Assembly (NCBI GenBank): GCA_947471985.1
Contig: CANIZL010000021.1
Location: 1 to 64,000, forward strand
Source: Verrucomicrobiota bacterium
Lineage (GTDB): Bacteria > Verrucomicrobiota > Verrucomicrobiia > Limisphaerales > UBA9464
Direction: 5' to 3'
DNA: 64,000 nt
Below, piece after piece: positions 27,716 to 35,493 of this stretch (the first letter of the stretch is position 1; every line of letters begins with the position of its first letter). Position numbers and translations under genes: made by a program. The notes below the pieces were generated by a model. It was not told the DNA's origin. It was given only the letters and a program-made list of their open reading frames with translations, and did no database searches.

Positions 27716-28729
27716 ATGCAAAAACACCTGCTCCGTCTGGGTGGAACGACCGTCGCGCTGCTGACCGCCTCCACCCTCGACGCCTGCGAACTGTGCGCCA
27801 TCTACCGCGCCGCCGATGCCCGCGGCGCCTACGGCAGCGGGTTCACCTTCACAACGGCCGCGCAATTTATGCCATACCGGACCGGGCAGTTCAACGGCGA
27901 GGAATTTCCGCGGGCCAACCCCGACTATCTGGATCGTTGGATGTTCCATTTCGTCGGCGGCTGGAACGTCACCGAGAAGCTGGGCATCAGTCTCAATATT
28001 CCCCTGGTCCACCAGTCGTATCAGCGGGTGGGTATCGATGATTTGACCCGGCCCCAGACGATCCGCGCCGAGGAAACGGGGCTGGGGGACATTTCGTTGA
28101 TCGGCCGCTATCAGGTGTGGCAGAGCACCGGCATGACGCTGGGCGGCTCGATCAATCTTCTCGCCGGCCTCAAGCTACCCAGCGGCGATACCGCACACCT
28201 CGATGAACAGGCGCGCCAACTGAGAATTTACGAGGGCATCGTCGGCCCCGGGCACAATCACGATGCCCTGGGGCCGGTGACCAGCGGGGTGCACGCCCAC
28301 GATCTGGCGCTTGGTTCCGGCTCCGTGGACGGCGTCCTCGGATTGACCGCCAACGCCCATTGGCAGCGCGCCTTTCTGAACGCCTAGTTTCAGTACTACC
28401 CGCGGATGGAGGGTGCCGGTGATTACCAGTACGCCGATGAGCTGATGGTGAGCGGCGGCCCGGGAGTTTTCCTGTGGCTGCGACCCAATTCGACGATCAG
28501 CCTCGAACTGAACGCCAGCTACGATACCGCGGGGCGGGACCGTTTGGGGGGCCGGCCCTCGGAGCACACCGGCATGACTGCCTGGTATCTGGGCCCGCGG
28601 CTGGCCTTCACGTGGAAGAGCCGTTTCAGCGCTCAGTTGGGCATCGATCTACCCGTCCGCATCGCCAATCGAGGGTTTCAAAGCGTGCCCGACTATCGAC
28701 TCACCAGCGGGATCACCTGGCGTTTTTAG
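27716..28729 (+). pseudogene. Outer-membrane beta-barrel transporter-like gene split by in-frame TAG
   Basis: One continuous frame runs from ATG 27716 to TAG 28727-28729, interrupted once by TAG at 28385-28387 (codon 224). Before the stop: a signal peptide, a CELCAIYRA segment, then alternating beta-strand sequence. After it, the same kind of sequence resumes at once (FQYYPRMEGAGDYQYADE, PGVFLWLRPNSTISLELNAS) and ends in SGITWRF, with the terminal aromatic expected of an outer-membrane barrel. A CAG (Gln) to TAG change is the simplest explanation. Full length would be about 337 residues. Without readthrough, the 223-residue product lacks the C-terminal strands needed for BAM recognition. Confidence 0.75.
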
Positions 28730-28801
28730 CCGGCCGGGTTTTGTCGTCGCGGCACAGTTTCCCCTGCCCCGTGCACCGGGACCCGCTACGGTGCCCGCCA
28801 C

Positions 28802-29194
28802 ATGAGTGTGTTCGATTCACTTAAATGGAATGCGGATGGGCTGCTGCCCGCGATCATTCAGGACGCCACCAACGGACGCGTCCTCATGCTGGCGTGGATG
28901 AACCGGGCGGCGCTGGAGAAAACCGTGGAGACCGGTCGGACCTGGTTCTGGAGCCGCTCGCGGCAGAAGTTCTGGATGAAGGGCGAATCCTCCGGCCACG
29001 TGCAGGTGGTGAAGGACGTGTCCTACGATTGCGATGGCGACACGGTGTTGATCCAGGTCGAACAGACGGGAGCCGCCTGCCACGAGGGCTATCGGTCGTG
29101 TTTCTTCCGCAGCCTGCAGGACGGCGGCAAGGTGTCCCACATTACCGAGCCGCAGCTGGTCGTGCCGGAATCGGTCTATGGCAAGAAGCCCTGA
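28802..29194 (+). CDS. hisI: Phosphoribosyl-AMP cyclohydrolase
   Basis: Third step of histidine biosynthesis, opening the adenine ring of PR-AMP; cytoplasmic, Zn- and Mg-dependent. 130 residues, matching stand-alone HisI without a HisE domain. Motifs: [32 protein letters not shown], the metal-binding YDCDGDTVL and the Zn-ligand pair in [10 protein letters not shown]. Other his genes are not in the window. A membrane-protein gene starts 26 bp downstream. Confidence 0.95.
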   Translation: MSVFDSLKWNADGLLPAIIQDATNGRVLMLAWMNRAALEKTVETGRTWFWSRSRQKFWMKGESSGHVQVVKDVSYDCDGDTVLIQVEQTGAACHEGYRSCFFRSLQDGGKVSHITEPQLVVPESVYGKKP

Positions 29195-29220
29195 CCCGAC
29201 GCCTCTGCACCTGTGCCGGC

Positions 29221-29877
29221 ATGTCCGATTTGTTTGCGCCCCTGGCCCGCTGGTTCGCCGAGAACCTGACGGGCAATGAGTTTGTCCGTTTCGGCTCGGG
29301 CAGTTGGTGGGGTTTTGCCGCATTGATCCTGGCCGGCCGGGCCTGCGACTTGGGATCCACGTATCTCGCCACGCCAGGACTGGAACTGGAAGGCAATCCG
29401 GTCGCCCGCCGGCTGGGCTGGCGCGGGGGCATTCTCCTGAGCCTGGCCACCGCGGTGATTTTTGGTACCTGGCCTTTGATCGCCATTTCCGTGACCACCA
29501 CCAGCGCCCTGGTGGCGGGGCGGAATTTCCAACACGCGTGGATGATGCGCACCATGGGCGAATCCGCCTATCAGGCGATGTTTTCCGAACAGGTGTGGCG
29601 GTCCCCGCGCTGGCTCGTGCTGGGTTGTCATTGGGCCGAGGCCCTGCTCGCCGCCCTGCCGGGCGTGGCGCTGTTGGTATGGGGCGAAGACACCCGGGTT
29701 TCCCTGGGTGTCGGCCTTGGCCTCACGGCTTATGGCGGGGCGGTGGCGGGCTTCTCCACGTGGGTGCTGTGGCAGAACGGAAAGGACCGGCTGAGCTACG
29801 AGGCGTGGACGCGCCACCAAGCGGAGAAAGCCTCCCGGCCCGCGGTCGGACCGCACCGGCCGGACGACGCTCCCTAG
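29221..29877 (+). CDS. Multi-pass membrane protein of unknown function
   Basis: 218 residues from the ATG at 29221. Four or so hydrophobic segments are visible: about 31-52 (GFAALILAGRACDLGSTYLA), about 70-100, about 140-165 and about 170-195. The C-terminus is polar (QNGKDRLSYEAW then basic and Pro-rich). No family is recognised with confidence; the Asp in the first membrane segment resembles DUF5658-type proteins but this is weak. It lies 26 bp after hisI on the same strand and may be cotranscribed. Confidence 0.7.
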   Translation: MSDLFAPLARWFAENLTGNEFVRFGSGSWWGFAALILAGRACDLGSTYLATPGLELEGNPVARRLGWRGGILLSLATAVIFGTWPLIAISVTTTSALVAGRNFQHAWMMRTMGESAYQAMFSEQVWRSPRWLVLGCHWAEALLAALPGVALLVWGEDTRVSLGVGLGLTAYGGAVAGFSTWVLWQNGKDRLSYEAWTRHQAEKASRPAVGPHRPDDAP

Positions 29878-29962
29878 CGGCCCGTTCCATTCCCCAAAAC
29901 GTTTCACCCGGCCCCACGCCCGGCGCTGGATAAGTGCCGATCCCCCCCTAATCTCGCCTGCC

Positions 29963-30700
29963 TTGAATCCGGTTGCTGGTGCCCTCCTCCCCTCGCTCGC
30001 TCGCGTCGTGCGCGGGCTTTCGGCCGTCTTTTGGGGCCTGCCCCTGGCCATCCTGGCGGCAGCCAAGACCACACTCGGTGAAGGCCCAAGAATCTTTCCC
30101 GGCGCGCTGCCGCTCGGGTCCGGGCCTTGGGCCCGCATGGGAAGCGACACGCTGTCGGCGTGTCTGGCCGCCTTGCTGGCCGCCGGCCTGGTCTGCTACG
30201 GACTGCGACAATTGGTGCGATTCCAGGCGCAGGAACAGATCTGGATCGCGGCGGTGAACCGGGCCTCGCTGGCGGCCGTCGCGGTGATCGGCCTGCTTCC
30301 GTTCGCCTATTGGTGGAGCCGCTTTCCAGGACAACCCATCTTTGAACGCGGCGTGGCGCTACTGTTCGCCGCGGGCATTGGTCTGGGCCTCGCACTGAAT
30401 CATCTGCTGGTCCGTCTCGCCGCCATGCTGCCCGACGAAATCCTGCGGCAGGATTCCCGGCTCCTGTCGAGCATTAATCAATCCCTGCTCCTCGGCCTGC
30501 TGACCTTCGCAGCGTTGGACTGGTGGCTGCCCATGTGGCTGGCGCGCCTGCCGGAGTCGTGGGGGCCCGTGATCCTGACGCTCCACGAACTGCGCTTCTC
30601 GCTTCTGCTCTTGGGCGCCCTGATTCCCCTGGCCTTGACCATGACCCTGCTGTGGAAAGCCAAGGAGACCATTGTGAACGGCGTGTTCCGGGGCAGCTGA
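29963..30700 (+). CDS. Polytopic membrane protein of unknown function
   Basis: 245 residues from a TTG at 29963. About six membrane segments (for example LSACLAALLAAGLVCYGL, ASLAAVAVIGLLPFAYWW, VALLFAAGIGLGLALNHLLV and LLLLGALIPLALTMTLLW). No motif or family recognised. It lies 85 bp after the preceding membrane-protein gene, and the TTG start is a guess because no in-frame ATG occurs near the first hydrophobic segment. Confidence 0.65.
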   Translation: MNPVAGALLPSLARVVRGLSAVFWGLPLAILAAAKTTLGEGPRIFPGALPLGSGPWARMGSDTLSACLAALLAAGLVCYGLRQLVRFQAQEQIWIAAVNRASLAAVAVIGLLPFAYWWSRFPGQPIFERGVALLFAAGIGLGLALNHLLVRLAAMLPDEILRQDSRLLSSINQSLLLGLLTFAALDWWLPMWLARLPESWGPVILTLHELRFSLLLLGALIPLALTMTLLWKAKETIVNGVFRGS

Positions 30701-30791
30701 CGTGCCTGGCGGGCGATCGCCGCAGGGTCAACGATTTTGCTGCCCTTGTGCTCGGCGCTGGTGTATCCACTCTCTCAGCACCTTCAAGAAC

Positions 30792-32096
30792 ATGAGCACG
30801 CATCGTTTTACCCGACGCACCTTCCTGCGCGGCGCTGGCGTCACCGTGGCCCTGCCGTGGATGGAGTCCTTCAATGTCTGGGGGGATGATGCCCCGGCGA
30901 ACAAGCCCGCCAGCTCCGCCCCGGTGCGCTTGGGTGTGCTCTTCTCGGGCAACGGCTTTCATTCGAAGGAATGGTGGGCGCGCGGCGAGGGGAAGGAGAT
31001 GGAACTCGGCCAGGTGCTCGCGCCACTCCATGATTTCCGCGAGAAACTCCTCTTTTTCCGCGGCCTCTACAACGCCGAGGCGCTCAAGGGCAACATCCAC
31101 AGCTCCCAGACCGGCAACCTGCTCTCCGGGGCCCCCCTCGCTTCCGGTGGCGAGATTCGTTCCGGCACCAGCCTCGATCAGGTTCTGGCCCAAAAATACG
31201 GACGCTCCACCAAGGTCCCCAGCCTCGTGCTCGGCTGCGAAAAATCGAACCCGTCCGTCCACAAGAACTATTCGATGCTTTACAGCTCGCATATTTCGTG
31301 GAGCTCGCCGACGTCCCCCACCCCGCTGGAATTGTACCCTGCCCTCGCGTTTGATCGGCTCTTCAAGGACGAAACCAGCCGGGGCGACCAAAGCGTACTC
31401 GACGCCGTCCTGGGCGACGCCCGCGATTTCCGGCGGAATCTCAGCTCAACGGATCAACGGAAACTCGACGAATACCTGGAATCCGTGCGCGAAGTGGAAC
31501 AGCGCCTGGAGCGGGCCGGCCAGAAGGGAGAGATGCAGGGCTGGCGGCCCACCCTCACCCAGCCGAACATTCCCCGTCCCGCCGACGGCATCCCCCAGGA
31601 CATCGCGGAGCACATGCGTTTGATGGTGGACATCATGGTGCTGGGCTTCCAAACCGACACCACCCGCATCACCACCCTGAAACTCAACAACGATCATTCG
31701 TCGCTGCGTTTCCCCAATCTGGGCGTGGACTACATGATCCATCATCTGCTGTCGCACAGCGACTCCGCGGACTGGCTGAAGGTGAATCAATTCTTCCTGC
31801 AACAGCTCGGTTATCTGGCGCGGAAGCTGGACGCAATTCAGGAGGGGGAACGCACCCTGCTCGACAACACCGTCCTCCTGTACTGCTCCTCGATGCTCAC
31901 CGGCAATCACGAAGCCAACCGACTGCCCGTCGTCATGGTGGGCGGCGGTGGTGGCCGCATCAAAGGCGGCCGCGTGGTGGATCTCACCGACAAACCGGAC
32001 CGGCAGATGTGTCGGCTCTATCTCTCAATCATGGACAAATTTGGGGTTCGTCCCGGCACCTTCGGGGATGCGACGATGCCCCTGGATCAAGTGTGA
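30792..32096 (+). CDS. Tat-exported DUF1552 protein
   Basis: 434 residues from the ATG at 30792. The N-terminus is a twin-arginine signal (FTRRTFLRGAGVTVALPWME). The body is DUF1552: VRLGVLFSGNGFHSKEWWA, a GNLLSGAP segment, SLDQVLAQKYG, LEYLESVREVEQRLE-type helices and a closing VVMVGGGGGRIKGGR. DUF1552 proteins are common in Planctomycetes and Verrucomicrobia, usually beside a DUF1592/1588/1585 cytochrome protein; no such partner is adjacent. Function unknown. A longer frame to 30702 lacks signal-peptide character. Confidence 0.92.
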   Translation: MSTHRFTRRTFLRGAGVTVALPWMESFNVWGDDAPANKPASSAPVRLGVLFSGNGFHSKEWWARGEGKEMELGQVLAPLHDFREKLLFFRGLYNAEALKGNIHSSQTGNLLSGAPLASGGEIRSGTSLDQVLAQKYGRSTKVPSLVLGCEKSNPSVHKNYSMLYSSHISWSSPTSPTPLELYPALAFDRLFKDETSRGDQSVLDAVLGDARDFRRNLSSTDQRKLDEYLESVREVEQRLERAGQKGEMQGWRPTLTQPNIPRPADGIPQDIAEHMRLMVDIMVLGFQTDTTRITTLKLNNDHSSLRFPNLGVDYMIHHLLSHSDSADWLKVNQFFLQQLGYLARKLDAIQEGERTLLDNTVLLYCSSMLTGNHEANRLPVVMVGGGGGRIKGGRVVDLTDKPDRQMCRLYLSIMDKFGVRPGTFGDATMPLDQV

Positions 32097-32163
32097 TCCC
32101 GCCGGCGCAACCTCCCGGGCGGTGGCGATCAAAAGTGTGCCGCCCGGACCGCCTCTGAGCCTC

Positions 32164-33837
32164 GTGTCCTGGTCCCAAAACTACGCCCCGCTGGGCAGCG
32201 TGGGTCTCTCGGCCCTGGTGGCCGTGCTGCCGGTGCTCGTTTTGCTCGGGCTGCTCGCCTTTGGACACGTCCGCGCCCAACTGGCCGCCCTCGCGGGATT
32301 GCTCACGGCGGGAGCCATCGCGATCGGGGTCTATCACATGCCCGCGTCGCTGGCGCTGGCGGCCGCCGGCTACGGCGCGGCGTTCGGCCTATTCCCGATC
32401 GGGTGGATCGTTCTGAACGCCATGTTCATTTATCGGCTCTCCGTGGAGACCGGTCAGTTCGCCGTCCTGCAGCAGCAGGTAGCCGGGGTCTCGCGGGATC
32501 GACGCATCCAGGCGCTCTTGATCGCCTTCGGCTTCGGGGCCTTCGTCGAAGGGGCGTCCGGGTTCGGCGCCCCCGTGGCGATCAGTGGCGCGCTCCTAAT
32601 CGGCCTGGGTTTCAAACCCCTCGAAGCGGCCAAACTGTCGCTCATCGGCAACACCGCACCCGTGGCCTACGGAGCCTTGGGCACCCCGCTGATCACCCTG
32701 GCCAAGATCACCGGCCTCGATCTCGGCGCGCTCAGCTCCATGGTCGGCCGACAACTCCCGCTCTTCTCGCTCATCATCCCGTTCTGGCTGGTGGCCGCCC
32801 AGTCCGGCTGGAAGGGGCTCCGCGGGGTGTGGCCCGCATGTCTCGTGACCGGCCTCAGTTTCGGCGTCACCCAGGCGGTCGTCAGCAATCTCCATGGCCC
32901 CTGGCTCGTCGATATTCTGGCCGCCCTGATCTCCATGGGATCGCTCGTCGGGTTTATGCGAATCTGGCAGCCGGCGGAAATTCAGTCCGCCGACGGTCTG
33001 GCCCCCACCGCGCCTGGCGCTGTGTCCCCGGAGGCCGCGGCCGCAACCACTCCCGCGGGACCGGCCTGGCGGGCCTGGGTGCCCTGGGGCTTGCTTTCGG
33101 TCTTTGTTTTTCTCTGGGGACTCGCGCCGGTGAAGAACCGTCTGAATGCCTGCTTCAATCCCGTATTTCCGGTGCCCGGATTGCATCTCGCGGTGGAAAA
33201 AGTTCCGCCCGTGGTCCGGGCTCCGGAAAAGGAGAAGGCGGAATTCGCCGGCAACCTGCTTTCGGCCACCGGCACCGCGCTCCTGCTCGCCGGTGGCGTG
33301 GCGGGCCTTTGCTTGGGCGTGCGCCCCGGCCGCCTGCTCGCGCTTTACGGTCGGACGCTGTGGCATCTCCGGGTGGCCCTACTGACCATTTCGCTGATGC
33401 TCGCCTTGGGCTTCACCACCCGGTACAGCGGTACGGATACCACCCTGGGGCTGGCAATGGCCGGCACCGGCTGGTACTTCCCTTTTTTCTCCCCCCTCAT
33501 CGGCTGGCTCGGCGTGGCCCTCACCGGCAGCGACACTTCGTCGAACGTCCTCTTCGGGAACCTGCAAAGAGTCAGCGCCGAACAACTGGGACTGTCTCCC
33601 GTGCTGCTGACGGCCTCCAACAGTTCCGGCGGCGTCATGGGCAAGATGATCGACGCCCAAAGCTTGGTGGTGGCCACTGTCGCCACCGGCGGCCGCCCGG
33701 ACAGCCCTGATGCCGGCACCGTACTTCGGGCGGTGTTCTGGCACAGCGTGGCCTTGGCGCTGCTGGTGGGCGTCTTGGTGCTCGCGCAGGCGTATTCCTG
33801 GCCGGGTCTGATTCCGGGCGGAGTCCCGCAGCCGTAG
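32164..33837 (+). CDS. L-lactate permease (LctP/LldP family)
   Basis: 557 residues from a GTG at 32164 (VSWSQNYAPLG, aligning with the family's WxQxYxPxG start). About 12-14 membrane segments. Strong family matches: GFGAFVEGASGFGAPVAISGALLIGLGFKP, NTAPVAYGALGTP, MVGRQLPLFSL, and LTGSDTSSNVLFGNLQ followed by NSSGGVMGKMIDAQS. Expected to import lactate or glycolate in symport with protons at the inner membrane. No lactate dehydrogenase is nearby, so the exact 2-hydroxy acid is uncertain. The frame is open back to 31948, but that stretch overlaps the DUF1552 gene. Confidence 0.92.
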   Translation: MSWSQNYAPLGSVGLSALVAVLPVLVLLGLLAFGHVRAQLAALAGLLTAGAIAIGVYHMPASLALAAAGYGAAFGLFPIGWIVLNAMFIYRLSVETGQFAVLQQQVAGVSRDRRIQALLIAFGFGAFVEGASGFGAPVAISGALLIGLGFKPLEAAKLSLIGNTAPVAYGALGTPLITLAKITGLDLGALSSMVGRQLPLFSLIIPFWLVAAQSGWKGLRGVWPACLVTGLSFGVTQAVVSNLHGPWLVDILAALISMGSLVGFMRIWQPAEIQSADGLAPTAPGAVSPEAAAATTPAGPAWRAWVPWGLLSVFVFLWGLAPVKNRLNACFNPVFPVPGLHLAVEKVPPVVRAPEKEKAEFAGNLLSATGTALLLAGGVAGLCLGVRPGRLLALYGRTLWHLRVALLTISLMLALGFTTRYSGTDTTLGLAMAGTGWYFPFFSPLIGWLGVALTGSDTSSNVLFGNLQRVSAEQLGLSPVLLTASNSSGGVMGKMIDAQSLVVATVATGGRPDSPDAGTVLRAVFWHSVALALLVGVLVLAQAYSWPGLIPGGVPQP

Positions 33838-33960
33838 GGCCCGCGGTTCAGCGGCGGAAAGGTCCAACAGCCCGCACGCGAGCGGGGACCGTGGAGCTGT
33901 GATTTATCCGGGCAAATCCTGTACAGATCGCAAACCATGGACAGGTTGCCCGCCTGACGC

Positions 33961-35256
33961 ATGAGTGACACCATCCCGAAAGGCAGTTTCTTCCGCCAAA
34001 GCGCCTGGATGATTCTGGCCACCGTGGCCAGCGGGATGGCCATGATGCTGGTCCACACCCTGGTTTCCAAACTCGCCGGCGAGGCGGCCTTCGCGGAGTT
34101 TCGGGCACTCCTCAGCACCTTTTACGTCATCGCGGCCGCCAGCGGCGGGTTGTGGACCTTTTTCGCCCAGCAAACGGCCGCGGCGGTGACCCCGGAACAA
34201 CGCCGGAACGTCGCCGCCACCGCCCGCAACGTCCTCGCCGCCATCGCGGGCTTGTGGGTGCTCCTCGCCGGGGCCGTGTGGCTCGCGCAGGATTGGTTGA
34301 CCGAACTCTGGAAATTGAGCAACCCGGCCTCCCTCTGGGCCACGTGGGCGCTGGGCTTCGCCACCCTGTACACGGCCGTCATGCGGGGTTTGGTGCAGGG
34401 GCGACAGCAGTTTTTCGAGCTGGGTTGGATGGCCATTTTTGATGGGATCGGCCGGCTGACCGCGGTCTGGGTGGCGCTGACCCTCCTGGGCGGCCTCGCG
34501 GCGGGCGCCATGACGGCGGCGGTCGTCGGCACCCTGATGGCCCTTTCCATGGGCCTCTGGGGCGCCCGCACACTGCTCTGGGAAAAGGGTGGACGACCGA
34601 ATTGGGGTCCGTGGCTGCGCGGATTCATTCCCTTGGCCGGCAGCGCTGCCGCCCTGCAACTCTTCCAACAATACGACCAGATTTTCTGGCAGGCCTTGAT
34701 CCCCCGGGCGCAGATCGATACGTGGAAATTGGGGGCCCTCTACATGCCCGCGCAATCCATCGGATTCGCGCTGACCCAATTTACCGCGCCGCTCGCGCTG
34801 GTCATGATGCCGCGCCTGTCCCGCAGTGCCGCCACGGGGGAGAAGAGTGACGCCCTGCGCGTCGGATTGCTGGCCACCGCCATTCTGAGCGGTACGGCGG
34901 CCCTCGCCTGCACCCTCCTGCCGGCCCTGCCGCTGCAGGTCATGTTTTTCAATAACCCGAAAAACTGGGCCGCGGCACCGCTCGTCCCGTGGTTCGCGTG
35001 GGCCATGTCGCTGTTTGCGCTGGCGAACGTTTTTCTGAATGACCTTTTCGCACGCCGCCGCTTTGCCGTGGTGGCCGGCGTGCTGGCCCTCAGCGGGATC
35101 TACATCCTCGCCCTCCAGGCGCTGCGCCCCTGGTTTCTGGCCCAGGAACCCATGATCGCCTTCCGTTCGGGGGTTCAGCTGCTCTTGGGATTCAATGCGG
35201 CGCTGCTGGCCACCGCAGCGGGCTTCAGCCGGTTCACTCGAAAGACCTCCGCCTGA
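33961..35256 (+). CDS. Polysaccharide/oligosaccharide flippase-like membrane protein
   Basis: 431 residues, about 12 membrane segments, MOP-superfamily (Wzx/RfbX-like) character: the N-terminal GSFFRQSAWMILATVASGMAMMLVHTL, then FRALLSTFYVIAAASGGLWTFFAQQ, and AAALQLFQQYDQIFWQ at the start of the second half. Such proteins flip lipid-linked sugars across the inner membrane. No glycosyltransferase or polymerase gene is adjacent, so the transported glycan is unknown and the assignment is at superfamily level. Confidence 0.8.
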   Translation: MSDTIPKGSFFRQSAWMILATVASGMAMMLVHTLVSKLAGEAAFAEFRALLSTFYVIAAASGGLWTFFAQQTAAAVTPEQRRNVAATARNVLAAIAGLWVLLAGAVWLAQDWLTELWKLSNPASLWATWALGFATLYTAVMRGLVQGRQQFFELGWMAIFDGIGRLTAVWVALTLLGGLAAGAMTAAVVGTLMALSMGLWGARTLLWEKGGRPNWGPWLRGFIPLAGSAAALQLFQQYDQIFWQALIPRAQIDTWKLGALYMPAQSIGFALTQFTAPLALVMMPRLSRSAATGEKSDALRVGLLATAILSGTAALACTLLPALPLQVMFFNNPKNWAAAPLVPWFAWAMSLFALANVFLNDLFARRRFAVVAGVLALSGIYILALQALRPWFLAQEPMIAFRSGVQLLLGFNAALLATAAGFSRFTRKTSA

Positions 35257-35326
35257 CCGACGGTGCGGCAAAAATGAGCCGCAGCCGAACGGGGGAAACC
35301 GGATCCGGACACCCCGTCCAGCCGGG

Positions 35327-35347
35327 AACCGGACAGCTTGTCCGGTT
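35327..35347. terminator. Hairpin between flippase gene and tRNA-Leu
   Basis: Perfect 9-bp stem AACCGGACA (35327-35335) / TGTCCGGTT (35339-35347), 3-nt loop. It lies 70 bp past the flippase stop and 13 bp past the minus-strand tRNA-Leu 3' end. No T-tract on either side, so a bidirectional terminator is only likely, not certain. Confidence 0.4.
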
Positions 35348-35359
35348 GGGAAAGAAAAT

Positions 35360-35446
35360 TGGTACCGCCAGAGGGACTTGAACCCCCACGCCTTTAGAGG
35401 GCACCGGATTTTGAGTCCGGCGCGTCTGCCATTCCGCCATGGCGGC
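35360..35446 (-). tRNA. tRNA-Leu (CAA anticodon)
   Basis: 87-nt class II tRNA on the minus strand. Acceptor GCCGCCA/TGGCGGT, anticodon stem CCGGA/TCCGG around CTCAAAA (anticodon CAA), a long variable arm, T-arm GGGGGTTCAAGTCCC, and encoded CCA at 35362-35360. Confidence 0.95.
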
Positions 35447-35493
35447 ACCCGAACCGCCAACAAGCCAGTCCCCAGCCCCAAGGCAAACAAATA

